Source: Actinomycetes bacterium
GTDB lineage: Bacteria; Actinomycetota; Acidimicrobiia; Acidimicrobiales; Palsa-688
NCBI GenBank assembly: GCA_021811865.1
Contig: JAKAQB010000060.1
Coordinates: 1-22,573, forward strand
DNA: 22,573 nucleotides
Direction of reading: 5' to 3'
Shown: positions 16,841-22,573 of the stretch, in pieces
Position numbering within the stretch: position 1 is the stretch's first letter
Layout: each line of letters starts with the position of its first letter
Made by a program: the position numbers and the translations under genes
Notes under the pieces: generated by a model
What the model was told of the DNA's origin: nothing
The model's input: only the letters and a program-made list of their open reading frames with translations
Database searches by the model: none

Positions 16841-17988
16841 CACGAGGCTCGCAGCTTGGCGACGGCGGCGGGAAGGGCGTCGAGGACGACCTCGACGTCC
16901 TCGTCGGTCGTCGTCGGCCCGAGCGTCAGGCGAAGGCTTCCGAGGGCATCCTCCTCCGGGACCCCCATCGCGATGAGCACGTGGCTGGCGTGGAGCGCGC
17001 CCGATGCGCAGGCCGACCCTGCGGACGCGCACACGCCGGCGTCGTCGAGCAGGACCAGCAGCGCTTCGCTCTCCACCCCGCTGATGCAGAAGTGGGCGAA
17101 GCCGGCGGCCGTTGCCGTACCGGCCGGGACGGTGGTGAAGGCGCCGTCGACCGCGTCGAGGATGCCGGCGACGAGACGATCCCGGCGGGATCGCACCCCG
17201 GCGACCTCCGCATGCCGGCGGGCGTCCTGGGCGAGCGCTGCGGCTGCCATGCCCGCCAGCCCGGCGACGTTGTGGGTGCCTCCGCGGCGCTCGCGCTCCT
17301 GCCCGCCGCCCTCGACCACCGCAGCAAGCGGGGTGGCGCCCCGTACGAGCAGGGCTCCTACACCCTGCGGACCGCCGAACTTGTGGGCGCTCACGCTCAC
17401 GAGGTCGGCCGCCGCGGCCGCCTGCACCACGTCGAGCCAGGGCATCGCCTGCACCGCGTCGGTGTGGAGCACAGCGGAGGGCGCCAAGCGGCGGGTGACG
17501 CTCGCGACCTCTTCGAGCGGCTGGATGGTGCCGACCTCGTTGTTCACCAGCATCACTGACACCACGCTCACGGTCGGATCGAGGGCGGAGGCGAACGCGT
17601 CGAGGTCGACCACCCCGTCACGCCCCACCGGTACCTTCCGGACGGCGACGCCTGCCGACTCGGCAGCGCGCAGCACGGCCGGATGCTCGATCGCCGTGGT
17701 GACGACGGGCCCGGGGTCGCGGCCCTCCGTCCGGTGGTGGCGCAGGACGCCGTGCACGGCGAGGAAGTCGGCCTCCGTCCCGCCGCCGGTGAAGACAACC
17801 TCTCCCGGTCGGCCGCCCAGGGCAGCGGCGACGGCCTCGCGCGCGCCCTCCACCGCACGGCGGGCCTCCCGGGCGACCTGATGGCTTCCCGACGGGTTGC
17901 CGAAGAGCCCGGTCAACCACGGCAGCATGGCCTGCGTGGCCTGCTCGCGCAGGGGCGCCGAGGCGGCGTGGTCGAGATACGCCCGCAC
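16840..17988 (-). CDS. Cysteine desulfurase (IscS/NifS family)
   Basis: This 382-residue PLP enzyme takes sulfur from cysteine as a persulfide. It shows YLDHAASAPLR at the start, then GNPSGSHQVAREARRAVEGA. FTGGGTEADFLAV and VTTAIEHPAVL surround the cofactor, LHTDAVQAMPW contains the PLP-contacting Asp, SVSAHKFGGPQGVGAL carries the Schiff-base lysine K203, and AGSACASG carries the catalytic cysteine C327, close to the position in IscS. The mobile cysteine loop points to the IscS/NifS group rather than SufS. The GTG at 17988 gives the family length and is preceded 6 nt upstream by TACCCT, suggesting a leaderless transcript. It is the first gene of a set with mnmA, so thiolation of tRNA is its clearest job here; iron-sulfur assembly is also possible. 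Confidence 0.95.
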   Translation of the reverse strand: MRAYLDHAASAPLREQATQAMLPWLTGLFGNPSGSHQVAREARRAVEGAREAVAAALGGRPGEVVFTGGGTEADFLAVHGVLRHHRTEGRDPGPVVTTAIEHPAVLRAAESAGVAVRKVPVGRDGVVDLDAFASALDPTVSVVSVMLVNNEVGTIQPLEEVASVTRRLAPSAVLHTDAVQAMPWLDVVQAAAAADLVSVSAHKFGGPQGVGALLVRGATPLAAVVEGGGQERERRGGTHNVAGLAGMAAAALAQDARRHAEVAGVRSRRDRLVAGILDAVDGAFTTVPAGTATAAGFAHFCISGVESEALLVLLDDAGVCASAGSACASGALHASHVLIAMGVPEEDALGSLRLTLGPTTTDEDVEVVLDALPAAVAKLRAS

Positions 17989-17994
17989 CCCACG

Positions 17995-18000
17995 AGGGTA
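17995..18000 (-). promoter_or_regulatory. Candidate leaderless -10 hexamer for the desulfurase operon
   Basis: On the minus strand TACCCT (TANNNT) precedes the GTG at 17988 by 6 nt, with no Shine-Dalgarno between them. It would drive the cysteine desulfurase and mnmA, and possibly ligA by read-through. Confidence 0.45.
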
Positions 18001-18095
18001 CCGGAGCGGGCCCGAGGGCGATCTGTGCTGGAGCCGGCGGGGCGCCGGGTGGTACCGGTCACTGTCCGTGCGCACCATTGCTACCGGTGGAGCGC

Positions 18096-18101
18096 TACCG
18101 T
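18096..18101 (+). promoter_or_regulatory. Candidate leaderless -10 hexamer for the galT leader ORF
   Basis: TACCGT (TANNNT) is followed after 6 nt by GTG 18108, the same geometry as for the divergent desulfurase gene. Related TACCG motifs lie at 18000-18004, 18053-18059 and 18082-18088 in the same divergent region. No consensus -35 is seen. Confidence 0.4.
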
Positions 18102-18107
18102 TCGCGT

Positions 18108-18170
18108 GTGCCCCTGCAGCCCACCGAGCTACCCGCCCCGGCTCCTCCGGGCCCTTCGGCCCGCCGATGA
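18108..18170 (+). CDS. Possible 20-codon proline-rich leader peptide overlapping galT
   Basis: GTG 18108 opens a 20-codon frame starting VPLQPTELPAPAPPGP and ending at TGA 18168-18170, which overlaps the galT ATG as ATGA. Seven of 20 residues are proline, and it contains Pro-Pro-Gly, a motif known to stall ribosomes that need EF-P. The start sits 6 nt after TACCGT. A 6-bp hairpin, CGGGCC-CTTC-GGCCCG at 18148-18163, lies inside the frame just before the galT ATG, which itself has no Shine-Dalgarno. If real, translation of the leader would unfold the hairpin and hand ribosomes to galT. Proline-rich short frames arise by chance in GC-rich DNA, so this is a hypothesis supported by geometry. Confidence 0.4.
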   Translation: MPLQPTELPAPAPPGPSARR

Positions 18171-19156
18171 GCCAGCTGCGACTGGACCCGCTCACCGGCC
18201 GCTGGGTCGTCATCGCCCACGAGCGCCTCACCCGTCCCTCGGCGTTCCAGACCCGCCGGTTGCCCGTGGAGGACGACCCCGATCGGCCCTGCCCGTTCTG
18301 TCCGGGCAGCGAGGACCTCGACCCGGCGGCGCTCGAGTCGGTCGGCCCTGACGGGGAGTGGCGGGTACGGATCGTGCCCAACCGCTACCCCGCGTTCCGC
18401 GGGTCGGACCCGATGGTCGTGACCCATCTCGGTCCGGTGTTCACCGAGGCGCCGGCCAGCGGCATCCACGAGGTGTTCGTGCTGACGCCTGAGCACGAGG
18501 CGACGTGGGCCGACCTCTCGGACCACCAGGCGAGCCTGGTGATGCACGCCCTCAGGGACCGGATGGCGGAGCACTCCAACGTGCCGGGCCTGCGCTACAG
18601 CCAGGCTGTCGTCAACCGGGGCCGGGAGGCCGGTGCCTCCATCGAGCACCCGCACGGGCAGCTGCTGTCGATGCCGTTCGTGCCCGGCGAGACGGCCAAC
18701 GAGATGGCAGGCTTCGCCCGCTTCCAAGGCAACTGCCTGCTGTGCGCCGTGGCCGAGGCGGAGGAGGACGTCCGGCACCGCCTCGTGTACGCCGACGAGT
18801 CCGTCGTGGTGGTCAGCCCCTTCTGGAGCGGCAGCGCCTACGAGATGCTCGTCATCCCCCGCCACCACACCCCGCACCTGTACCGGGCCACCGGGGACGA
18901 CCTCGCCGCCGCCGGACGGTCGGTGCGGCTCGCGCTCGGTGCGCTTCGCTCCCGGCTGGGCGACGTGGCGTACAACCTGATGTTCCATTCGGCGCCATAC
19001 CGGGTGACCGGCGACCACCACTGGCACATCCACGTCGTGCCCCAGGTCACCACGCGGGGCGGCTTCGAGCTCGGCTCCGGCGTCCTCATCAACGTGGTGC
19101 CCCCGGAGCTGGCGGCCGACGAGTTGCGCGCCGAGATCGTCGCCGCCCCCGCCTGA
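18167..19156 (+). CDS. galT: Galactose-1-phosphate uridylyltransferase-like nucleotidyltransferase
   Basis: This 329-residue protein belongs to the GalT branch of the HIT superfamily. It opens LRLDPLTGRWVVIAHERLTR, then has a zinc-type CPFCPG and IVPNRYPAF. The active site IEHPHGQLLSMPFVP has H161-P-H163-G-Q165, where the second His would form the nucleotidyl intermediate. A second half contains NCLLCAV, IPRHHTPHLYR and HHWHIHVVPQVTTRGGFELG. Such proteins move UMP between UDP-glucose and galactose-1-phosphate in the Leloir pathway. A related ADP-glucose phosphorylase or other sugar-1-phosphate specificity is possible, because family members with IEHPHGQ are less well characterised than those with the classical NPHPHGQ. 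The ATG at 18167 fits the family start; upstream in-frame codons do not look coding. Two strong stem-loops follow the gene. Confidence 0.85.
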   Translation: MSQLRLDPLTGRWVVIAHERLTRPSAFQTRRLPVEDDPDRPCPFCPGSEDLDPAALESVGPDGEWRVRIVPNRYPAFRGSDPMVVTHLGPVFTEAPASGIHEVFVLTPEHEATWADLSDHQASLVMHALRDRMAEHSNVPGLRYSQAVVNRGREAGASIEHPHGQLLSMPFVPGETANEMAGFARFQGNCLLCAVAEAEEDVRHRLVYADESVVVVSPFWSGSAYEMLVIPRHHTPHLYRATGDDLAAAGRSVRLALGALRSRLGDVAYNLMFHSAPYRVTGDHHWHIHVVPQVTTRGGFELGSGVLINVVPPELAADELRAEIVAAPA

Positions 19157-19175
19157 CGACGACGGGCGTGGGCTG

Positions 19176-19218
19176 GACCCCATCGGCCCTTGGCCGGCCA
19201 GGCCGCCTCGATGGGGTC
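19176..19218 (+). terminator. Stem-loop after galT, probable terminator
   Basis: GACCCCATCG at 19176-19185 and CGATGGGGTC at 19209-19218 form a perfect 10-bp stem 19 nt past the galT stop. The 23-nt loop holds the palindrome TGGCCGGCCA, so a branched structure can form. No T-run follows, as is common for actinobacterial terminators. Confidence 0.5.
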
Positions 19219-19474
19219 GATGGAACCTGTGAGTGGATACGACACAGGGTGTGCACTTTTCACTCACAGTTCGTTGCGATTGCGCCTCACGGGGGTGGTG
19301 GCATGGAAAGTCCCGACCCTCCGGCGGGTCACGGTCGCTGGTGGGGCCGCAGGCGCCGACGTGGGGGCAGCCCGCAAGGGTGGGGGCGGGCAAAGGGGAG
19401 GAACCCCCGCTGCGCCCCCGCTCTGGCCGCCGGCGCCGGCGCAACGCGAGCACCGGGCGTAGCGTTCGACGCTC
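19219..19474 (+). other. Non-coding leader region between galT and the GntR regulator
   Basis: No credible gene is seen. A second stem, CTGTGAGTG at 19227-19235 with CACTCACAG at 19261-19269, has a small inner ACAC/GTGT pairing. From 19382 to 19419 GGGGGCG and CGCCCCC can pair around an inner GGGG/CCCC hairpin. Motifs of RNase P RNA, tmRNA, SRP RNA or a riboswitch I know are not recognisable. The region could hold promoter and operator sites for the regulator, or a structured small RNA. Confidence 0.4.
19460..19473 (+). promoter_or_regulatory. Candidate -10 and overlapping palindrome before the GntR gene
   Basis: TAGCGT at 19460-19465 is 9 nt before ATG 19475, and no Shine-Dalgarno is present. 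AGCGT-TCG-ACGCT at 19461-19473 is a 5-bp-arm inverted repeat overlapping the hexamer and ending one base before the start codon, a plausible autoregulatory site. Confidence 0.3.
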
Positions 19475-20206
19475 ATGAGCACCGAGGGCCTCGTGGTGGC
19501 CGAGGCGGTGTTCCGCCCGGTGCGGCGGGGCAACGCCTTCGAGGAGACCGTAGAGCGGCTGTTGCAGGCCATCACCCTCGGGGTGGTCACCGAGGGGCGG
19601 CTGCCCCCTGAGCGGGAGCTCGCCGCCCGCCTGCAGGTGAGCCGGGTCACCGTGCGGGAGGCGATCCGGGCCCTCCAGCAGGCTGGTTGGGTTTCCTCCA
19701 GGCCGGGGCGGGGAGGCGGAACGTTCCTCACCACACCGCCGGCGACGGCATGGCCCCCCGGTGCCGGCAACCGTCCGGCTCGCCCGCCGGTCGCCGACAC
19801 CCTCGCCTTCCGGGCGGTGCTCGAGCCGGGGGCGGCAGAGCTGGCAGCATCCTCCCCGCCCGGGGCCGCCACCGCTGCCCGCATCCGGGTGCTGCTCGAG
19901 GACTGCGAGCGTGCCGGCCCGGGCTCCTACCGACGGGCAGACTCACGCCTGCACCTGGCGATCGCCGAAGTGGCAGGAAGCCCGTCGCTGCTGGCCGCCG
20001 TGGCGGACGTGCGCAGCCGGATCAACGAGCTGCTCGACGCCATCCCCCTGCTCGGCGCCAACCTGGCACACGCCAACCGCCAGCACCGGGCGGTGGTCGC
20101 CGCCGTCCTCGCCGGTGACCCGTCCCGCGCCCGGGCCACCATGGCCGACCACCTCGAGGGGACGGCGGCGCTGCTCCGGGGGTTCCTCGGCGAGGCCGGA
20201 CCTTGA
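19475..20206 (+). CDS. FadR-type GntR-family transcriptional regulator
   Basis: This 243-residue repressor-type protein has an N-terminal winged helix (about 20-85) with GRLPPERELAARLQVSRVTV, then REAIRALQQAGWVSSRPGRG and GGTFL, the canonical GntR helix-turn-helix and wing. The C-terminal all-helical FCD ligand domain (about 105-240) keeps the metal-binding set D156 and H160 (ADSRLHLAIAEVAGSPSL), H204 (NRQHRAVV) and H226 (MADHLEG). FCD regulators usually sense small carboxylates or amino-acid derivatives. Its position immediately before the ligase and aldehyde dehydrogenase genes suggests it represses them, with a pathway intermediate such as a gamma-glutamyl amine product as inducer. The end of the gene contains the TTGACA of the downstream promoter. 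The ligand is not determinable from sequence. Confidence 0.92.
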   Translation: MSTEGLVVAEAVFRPVRRGNAFEETVERLLQAITLGVVTEGRLPPERELAARLQVSRVTVREAIRALQQAGWVSSRPGRGGGTFLTTPPATAWPPGAGNRPARPPVADTLAFRAVLEPGAAELAASSPPGAATAARIRVLLEDCERAGPGSYRRADSRLHLAIAEVAGSPSLLAAVADVRSRINELLDAIPLLGANLAHANRQHRAVVAAVLAGDPSRARATMADHLEGTAALLRGFLGEAGP

Positions 20207-20231
20207 CATCGCCGGCCCGGGGCTCCAAGAT
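20203..20231 (+). promoter_or_regulatory. Promoter of the gamma-glutamyl ligase operon
   Basis: TTGACA at 20203-20208 is a perfect -35 box, overlapping the regulator's TGA. After exactly 17 bp comes CAAGAT at 20226-20231, which keeps the important A2 and T6 of the -10 box. A start near 20238 would leave a leader of about 38 nt with a good Shine-Dalgarno, unlike the leaderless promoters elsewhere in the window. Confidence 0.6.
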
Positions 20232-20232
20232 G

Positions 20233-20250
20233 CTGCCAAAGGTCTGGTAG
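20233..20250. promoter_or_regulatory. Imperfect palindrome at the transcription start, candidate GntR operator
   Basis: CTGCCA at 20233-20238 and TGGTAG at 20245-20250 match as inverted arms at five of six positions around AAGGTC. The site begins right after the -10 box, where a bound repressor would block transcription. The half-sites contain the TGG/CCA seen in many FadR-group operators, though in outward orientation. Confidence 0.35.
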
Positions 20251-20275
20251 CGATCCAATACGGGGAGGTGGACAC

Positions 20276-21631
20276 GTGGTCGAGGAAGCGAGCCCCTGGG
20301 GGCGGCTGCGCTCCCAGGTCGCCGCCGGCGAGATCGACACGGTGGTGATCGCCTTCACCGACATGCAGGGGCGCCTGCAGGGCAAGCGCTGCCACGCCGC
20401 CTGGTTCCTCGAAGAGGTGGCCCCCCATGGCACCGAGGGCTGCAACTACCTGCTGGCGGTCGACGTCGAGATGGCCACCGTGGACGGCTACCAGATGGCC
20501 AGCTGGGAGCGTGGCTACGGCGACTTCGTGTTGCGACCCGACCCGGCAACGCTCCGGCTCCTGCCCTGGCACCCCGGCTCGGCTCTCGTCCTCGCCGACC
20601 TCGAGTGGCTCGACGGCAGCCCGGTGGCGGCGTCGCCCCGCCAGATCCTGCGCCGCCAGCTCGACCGGTTGGCCGAGCGGGGCTGGACGGCGATGGTCGG
20701 CACCGAGCTCGAGCTGCTGGTCTTCGACGACAGCTACGAGGACGCCTGGGACCGCGGCTACCGCGGGCTCACCCCCGCCAACCGCTACAACGTCGACTAC
20801 TCGCTGCTCGGCACCGGCCGCATCGAGCCGCTGCTGCGCCGCATCCGCAACGACATGACCGGGGCAGGGATGGTGGTCGAGTCGGCCAAGGGCGAGTGCA
20901 ACCTCGGCCAGCACGAGATCGCCTTCCGCTACGCCGACGCCCTCACCACCGCTGACAATCACAGCGTCTACAAGACCGGCGCCAAGGAGATCGCCGCCCA
21001 AGAAGGCGTGGCGATCAGCTTCATGGCCAAGTTCGACGAGCGCGAGGGCAACTCCTGCCACGTGCACCTGTCACTGCGGGACGAGTCGGGCCGGCCCGTG
21101 TTCGCCGGCGAAAGGGACGGCTTCTCGCCTGCGTTCGAGCAGTTCCTGGCCGGCCAGCTCGACGCCCTGGCCGAGCTCACCCTGCTGCTGGCGCCCAACA
21201 TCAACTCCTACAAGCGCTTCGCCGCCGGCTCCTTCGCCCCCACCTCGATCGCATGGGGACACGACAACCGCACCTGCGCCCTGCGGGTCGTGGGGCGGGG
21301 GTCGTCGTTGCGCTTCGAGCACCGCGTTCCCGGCGGCGACGTCAACCCCTACCTGGCGATCGCCGCCATCGTCGCCGCCGGCCTCGACGGCATCGAGCGG
21401 GACCTGCCCCTGCCGCCGCCCACCGCCGGCAACGCCTACGCCGGCGACGCCCCCCGGGTGCCGGCCACGCTGCGGGACGCCGCCGATCTGTTCGGTCGCA
21501 GCGACCTGGCCCGCAAGGCGTTCGGCGACGAGGTGGTCGACCACTACCTCAACATGGCCCGGGTCGAGCAGGCCACCTTCGACGCTGCGATCACCGACTG
21601 GGAGCGCAAGAGGGGGTTCGAGCGGCTATGA
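20276..21631 (+). CDS. Glutamine synthetase-family gamma-glutamyl (poly)amine ligase
   Basis: This 451-residue protein has the glutamine synthetase fold. The N-terminal beta-grasp region is VVIAFTDMQGRLQGKRC. Catalytic landmarks are GTELELLVFD (metal-binding Glu), VVESAKGECNLGQHEIAF (metal-binding Glu residues), NSCHVHLSL (His), NINSYKRF, and LRFEHRVPGGDVNPYLAIAA (substrate Arg). The N-terminal TDMQGRLQGKR and the lack of an obvious adenylylation tyrosine loop fit the PuuA/GlnA3/GlnA4-like group, which joins glutamate to putrescine, other polyamines or ethanolamine, rather than housekeeping GlnA. The next gene, an aldehyde dehydrogenase overlapping by ATGA, matches the later oxidation step of such pathways. 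The GTG at 20276 has GGAGG 7 nt upstream (20264-20268). Which amine it uses cannot be decided from sequence alone. Confidence 0.85.
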   Translation: MVEEASPWGRLRSQVAAGEIDTVVIAFTDMQGRLQGKRCHAAWFLEEVAPHGTEGCNYLLAVDVEMATVDGYQMASWERGYGDFVLRPDPATLRLLPWHPGSALVLADLEWLDGSPVAASPRQILRRQLDRLAERGWTAMVGTELELLVFDDSYEDAWDRGYRGLTPANRYNVDYSLLGTGRIEPLLRRIRNDMTGAGMVVESAKGECNLGQHEIAFRYADALTTADNHSVYKTGAKEIAAQEGVAISFMAKFDEREGNSCHVHLSLRDESGRPVFAGERDGFSPAFEQFLAGQLDALAELTLLLAPNINSYKRFAAGSFAPTSIAWGHDNRTCALRVVGRGSSLRFEHRVPGGDVNPYLAIAAIVAAGLDGIERDLPLPPPTAGNAYAGDAPRVPATLRDAADLFGRSDLARKAFGDEVVDHYLNMARVEQATFDAAITDWERKRGFERL

Positions 21632-22573
21632 CGGTCCTCATCGACCCCTCCAACGCCGAGGTGATCGGCAGCGTCGCCGACGCCGGCGAGGAGGACACGG
21701 CGGCCGCGATCGGCCGGGCGGCAGACGCCTGGCCGGCGTGGAGAGCGGTCGCACCAGCGGACCGGGCCCGCCTGCTTCGCCGCTTCGCCGAGACTGTCGA
21801 CGCCCACACGGAGGAGCTGGCCGGCATCGAGGTTCGCAACGCCGGCCACACCATCGGCAACGCCCGCTGGGAGGCGGGCAACGTCCGCGACGTCCTGCAC
21901 TACTACTCGGCCGCCCCCGAGCGCCTCGCCGGCCGCCAGATCCCGGTGCCGGGTGGCATCGACGTCACCTTCCACGAGCCGCTCGGGGTGGTGGGGGTGA
22001 TCGTCCCGTGGAACTTCCCGCTGCCGATCGCCGGCTGGGGCCTGGCCCCCGCCCTCGCCGCCGGCAACACCGTCGTCTTGAAGCCGGCGGTGTTGACCCC
22101 GCTGTCGGCTCTCCGCCTGGGCGAGCTCGCCCTCGAAGCCGGCCTTCCCCGAGGGGTGCTCGAGGTCGCGGCGGGCACCGGCTCGGTGGCCGGGTGGCGG
22201 CTCGTGACCGATCATCGGGTCGCCAAGGTGTGCTTCACCGGCTCGGTGGCCGTGGGCAAGAAGGTGATGGCCGGCTGCGCCGAGCAGGTCAAGCGGGTGA
22301 CGCTCGAGCTGGGCGGGAAGTCCGCCAACGTGGTGTTCGACGACGCCGACTTGGAGCGGGCGGCAGCGGCCGCGCCGATGGCGGTGTTCGACAACGCCGG
22401 CCAGGACTGCTGCGCCCGGTCACGCCTGTTGGTGCACAAGCCGGTCCTCGAGCGGTTCATGGCCCTGCTGGAGCGGGCGGTCACCTCCGTGGTGGTGGGC
22501 GACCCCCGCGACGAGTCCACCCAGATGGGCCCGCTGATCACCGAGGCCCACCGCCGGCAGGTGGAGGGATACA
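21628..22573 (+). CDS. Aldehyde dehydrogenase, cut by right edge
   Basis: The first 315 residues of an NAD(P)-dependent aldehyde dehydrogenase (usual length about 480) are visible. It shows IVPWNFPLPIAGWGLAPALA followed by AGNTVVLKPAVLTPLSAL (cofactor binding), VCFTGSVAVGKKVM (nucleotide loop), TLELGGKSANVVFDDAD with general base E227, and NAGQDCCARSRLLV with catalytic cysteine C261 (C262 adjacent). It ends DPRDESTQMGPLITEAHRRQ at the window edge. ATG 21628 overlaps the ligase stop (ATGA), so the two are co-translated. In the gamma-glutamylated amine pathway it would oxidise the gamma-glutamyl aminoaldehyde (PuuC-like role). A betaine-aldehyde or other specificity is possible, since the family is broad. 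Confidence 0.93.
   Translation, partial: MTVLIDPSNAEVIGSVADAGEEDTAAAIGRAADAWPAWRAVAPADRARLLRRFAETVDAHTEELAGIEVRNAGHTIGNARWEAGNVRDVLHYYSAAPERLAGRQIPVPGGIDVTFHEPLGVVGVIVPWNFPLPIAGWGLAPALAAGNTVVLKPAVLTPLSALRLGELALEAGLPRGVLEVAAGTGSVAGWRLVTDHRVAKVCFTGSVAVGKKVMAGCAEQVKRVTLELGGKSANVVFDDADLERAAAAAPMAVFDNAGQDCCARSRLLVHKPVLERFMALLERAVTSVVVGDPRDESTQMGPLITEAHRRQVEGY

Noticed and set aside
19300..19460. A housekeeping structured RNA (RNase P, tmRNA, SRP) or riboswitch, suggested by GC-rich pairing and a GGAAAGTCC stretch
   Set aside because: The rest of the conserved cores are missing and the pairing looks local; no known motif could be matched by eye.

Overview
This looks like a chromosomal segment of a very GC-rich actinobacterium. 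Supporting signs are heavy GTG start use, ATGA/GTGA gene overlaps, a PASTA-domain Ser/Thr kinase, GatCAB, and several TANNNT hexamers placed 6-9 nt before start codons that lack a Shine-Dalgarno (leaderless promoters). The mnmA-ligA-gatCAB neighbourhood fits Actinobacteria. I would lean toward an Acidimicrobiia-like lineage, but this is a weak inference. All homology calls rest on recognising motifs by eye; no search was run.

Layout. (1) 1-1.95 kb is an accessory patch: a 5'-truncated IS66-type transposase running off the left edge, a VapBC-type toxin-antitoxin pair with a perfect inverted-repeat operator, the first third of a GNAT acetyltransferase cut off beside the toxin gene, and about 380 bp with no convincing gene. 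It abuts the 3' end of a tRNA-Leu(UAG), a typical integration context. (2) 2.0-7.6 kb is a surface-glycan module: a YfhO-type polytopic membrane protein (minus) diverging from a two-domain glycosyltransferase, a small coiled-coil protein and a SAM methyltransferase (plus). The YfhO reading frame runs 37 nt into the tRNA and stops on the anticodon triplet. (3) 7.6-10.8 kb carries gatC-gatA-gatB (minus), the tRNA-dependent amidotransferase. (4) 10.8-13.5 kb holds an SCP2-domain protein (plus) and a PASTA kinase (minus) whose linker is built from a 15-bp tandem repeat. (5) 13.6-18.0 kb is cysteine desulfurase - mnmA - ligA (minus): sulfur donor, tRNA 2-thiouridylase and NAD-dependent DNA ligase. 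ligA ends in 24-bp repeats. (6) 18.1-19.2 kb holds a galT-like nucleotidyltransferase preceded by a possible 20-codon leader ORF, with two stem-loops downstream. (7) 19.5-22.57 kb has a FadR-type GntR regulator, a glutamine-synthetase-family gamma-glutamyl ligase and an aldehyde dehydrogenase cut by the right edge. This is probably a polyamine or ethanolamine catabolic operon.

Functional links. The desulfurase adjoins its likely sulfur client MnmA. The glycan genes probably act on one envelope polymer. The GntR regulator sits directly upstream of the catabolic genes it probably controls. The points most worth checking are the tRNA/YfhO overlap, the proline-rich leader ORF of galT, the kinase-linker minisatellite and the VapBC operator.
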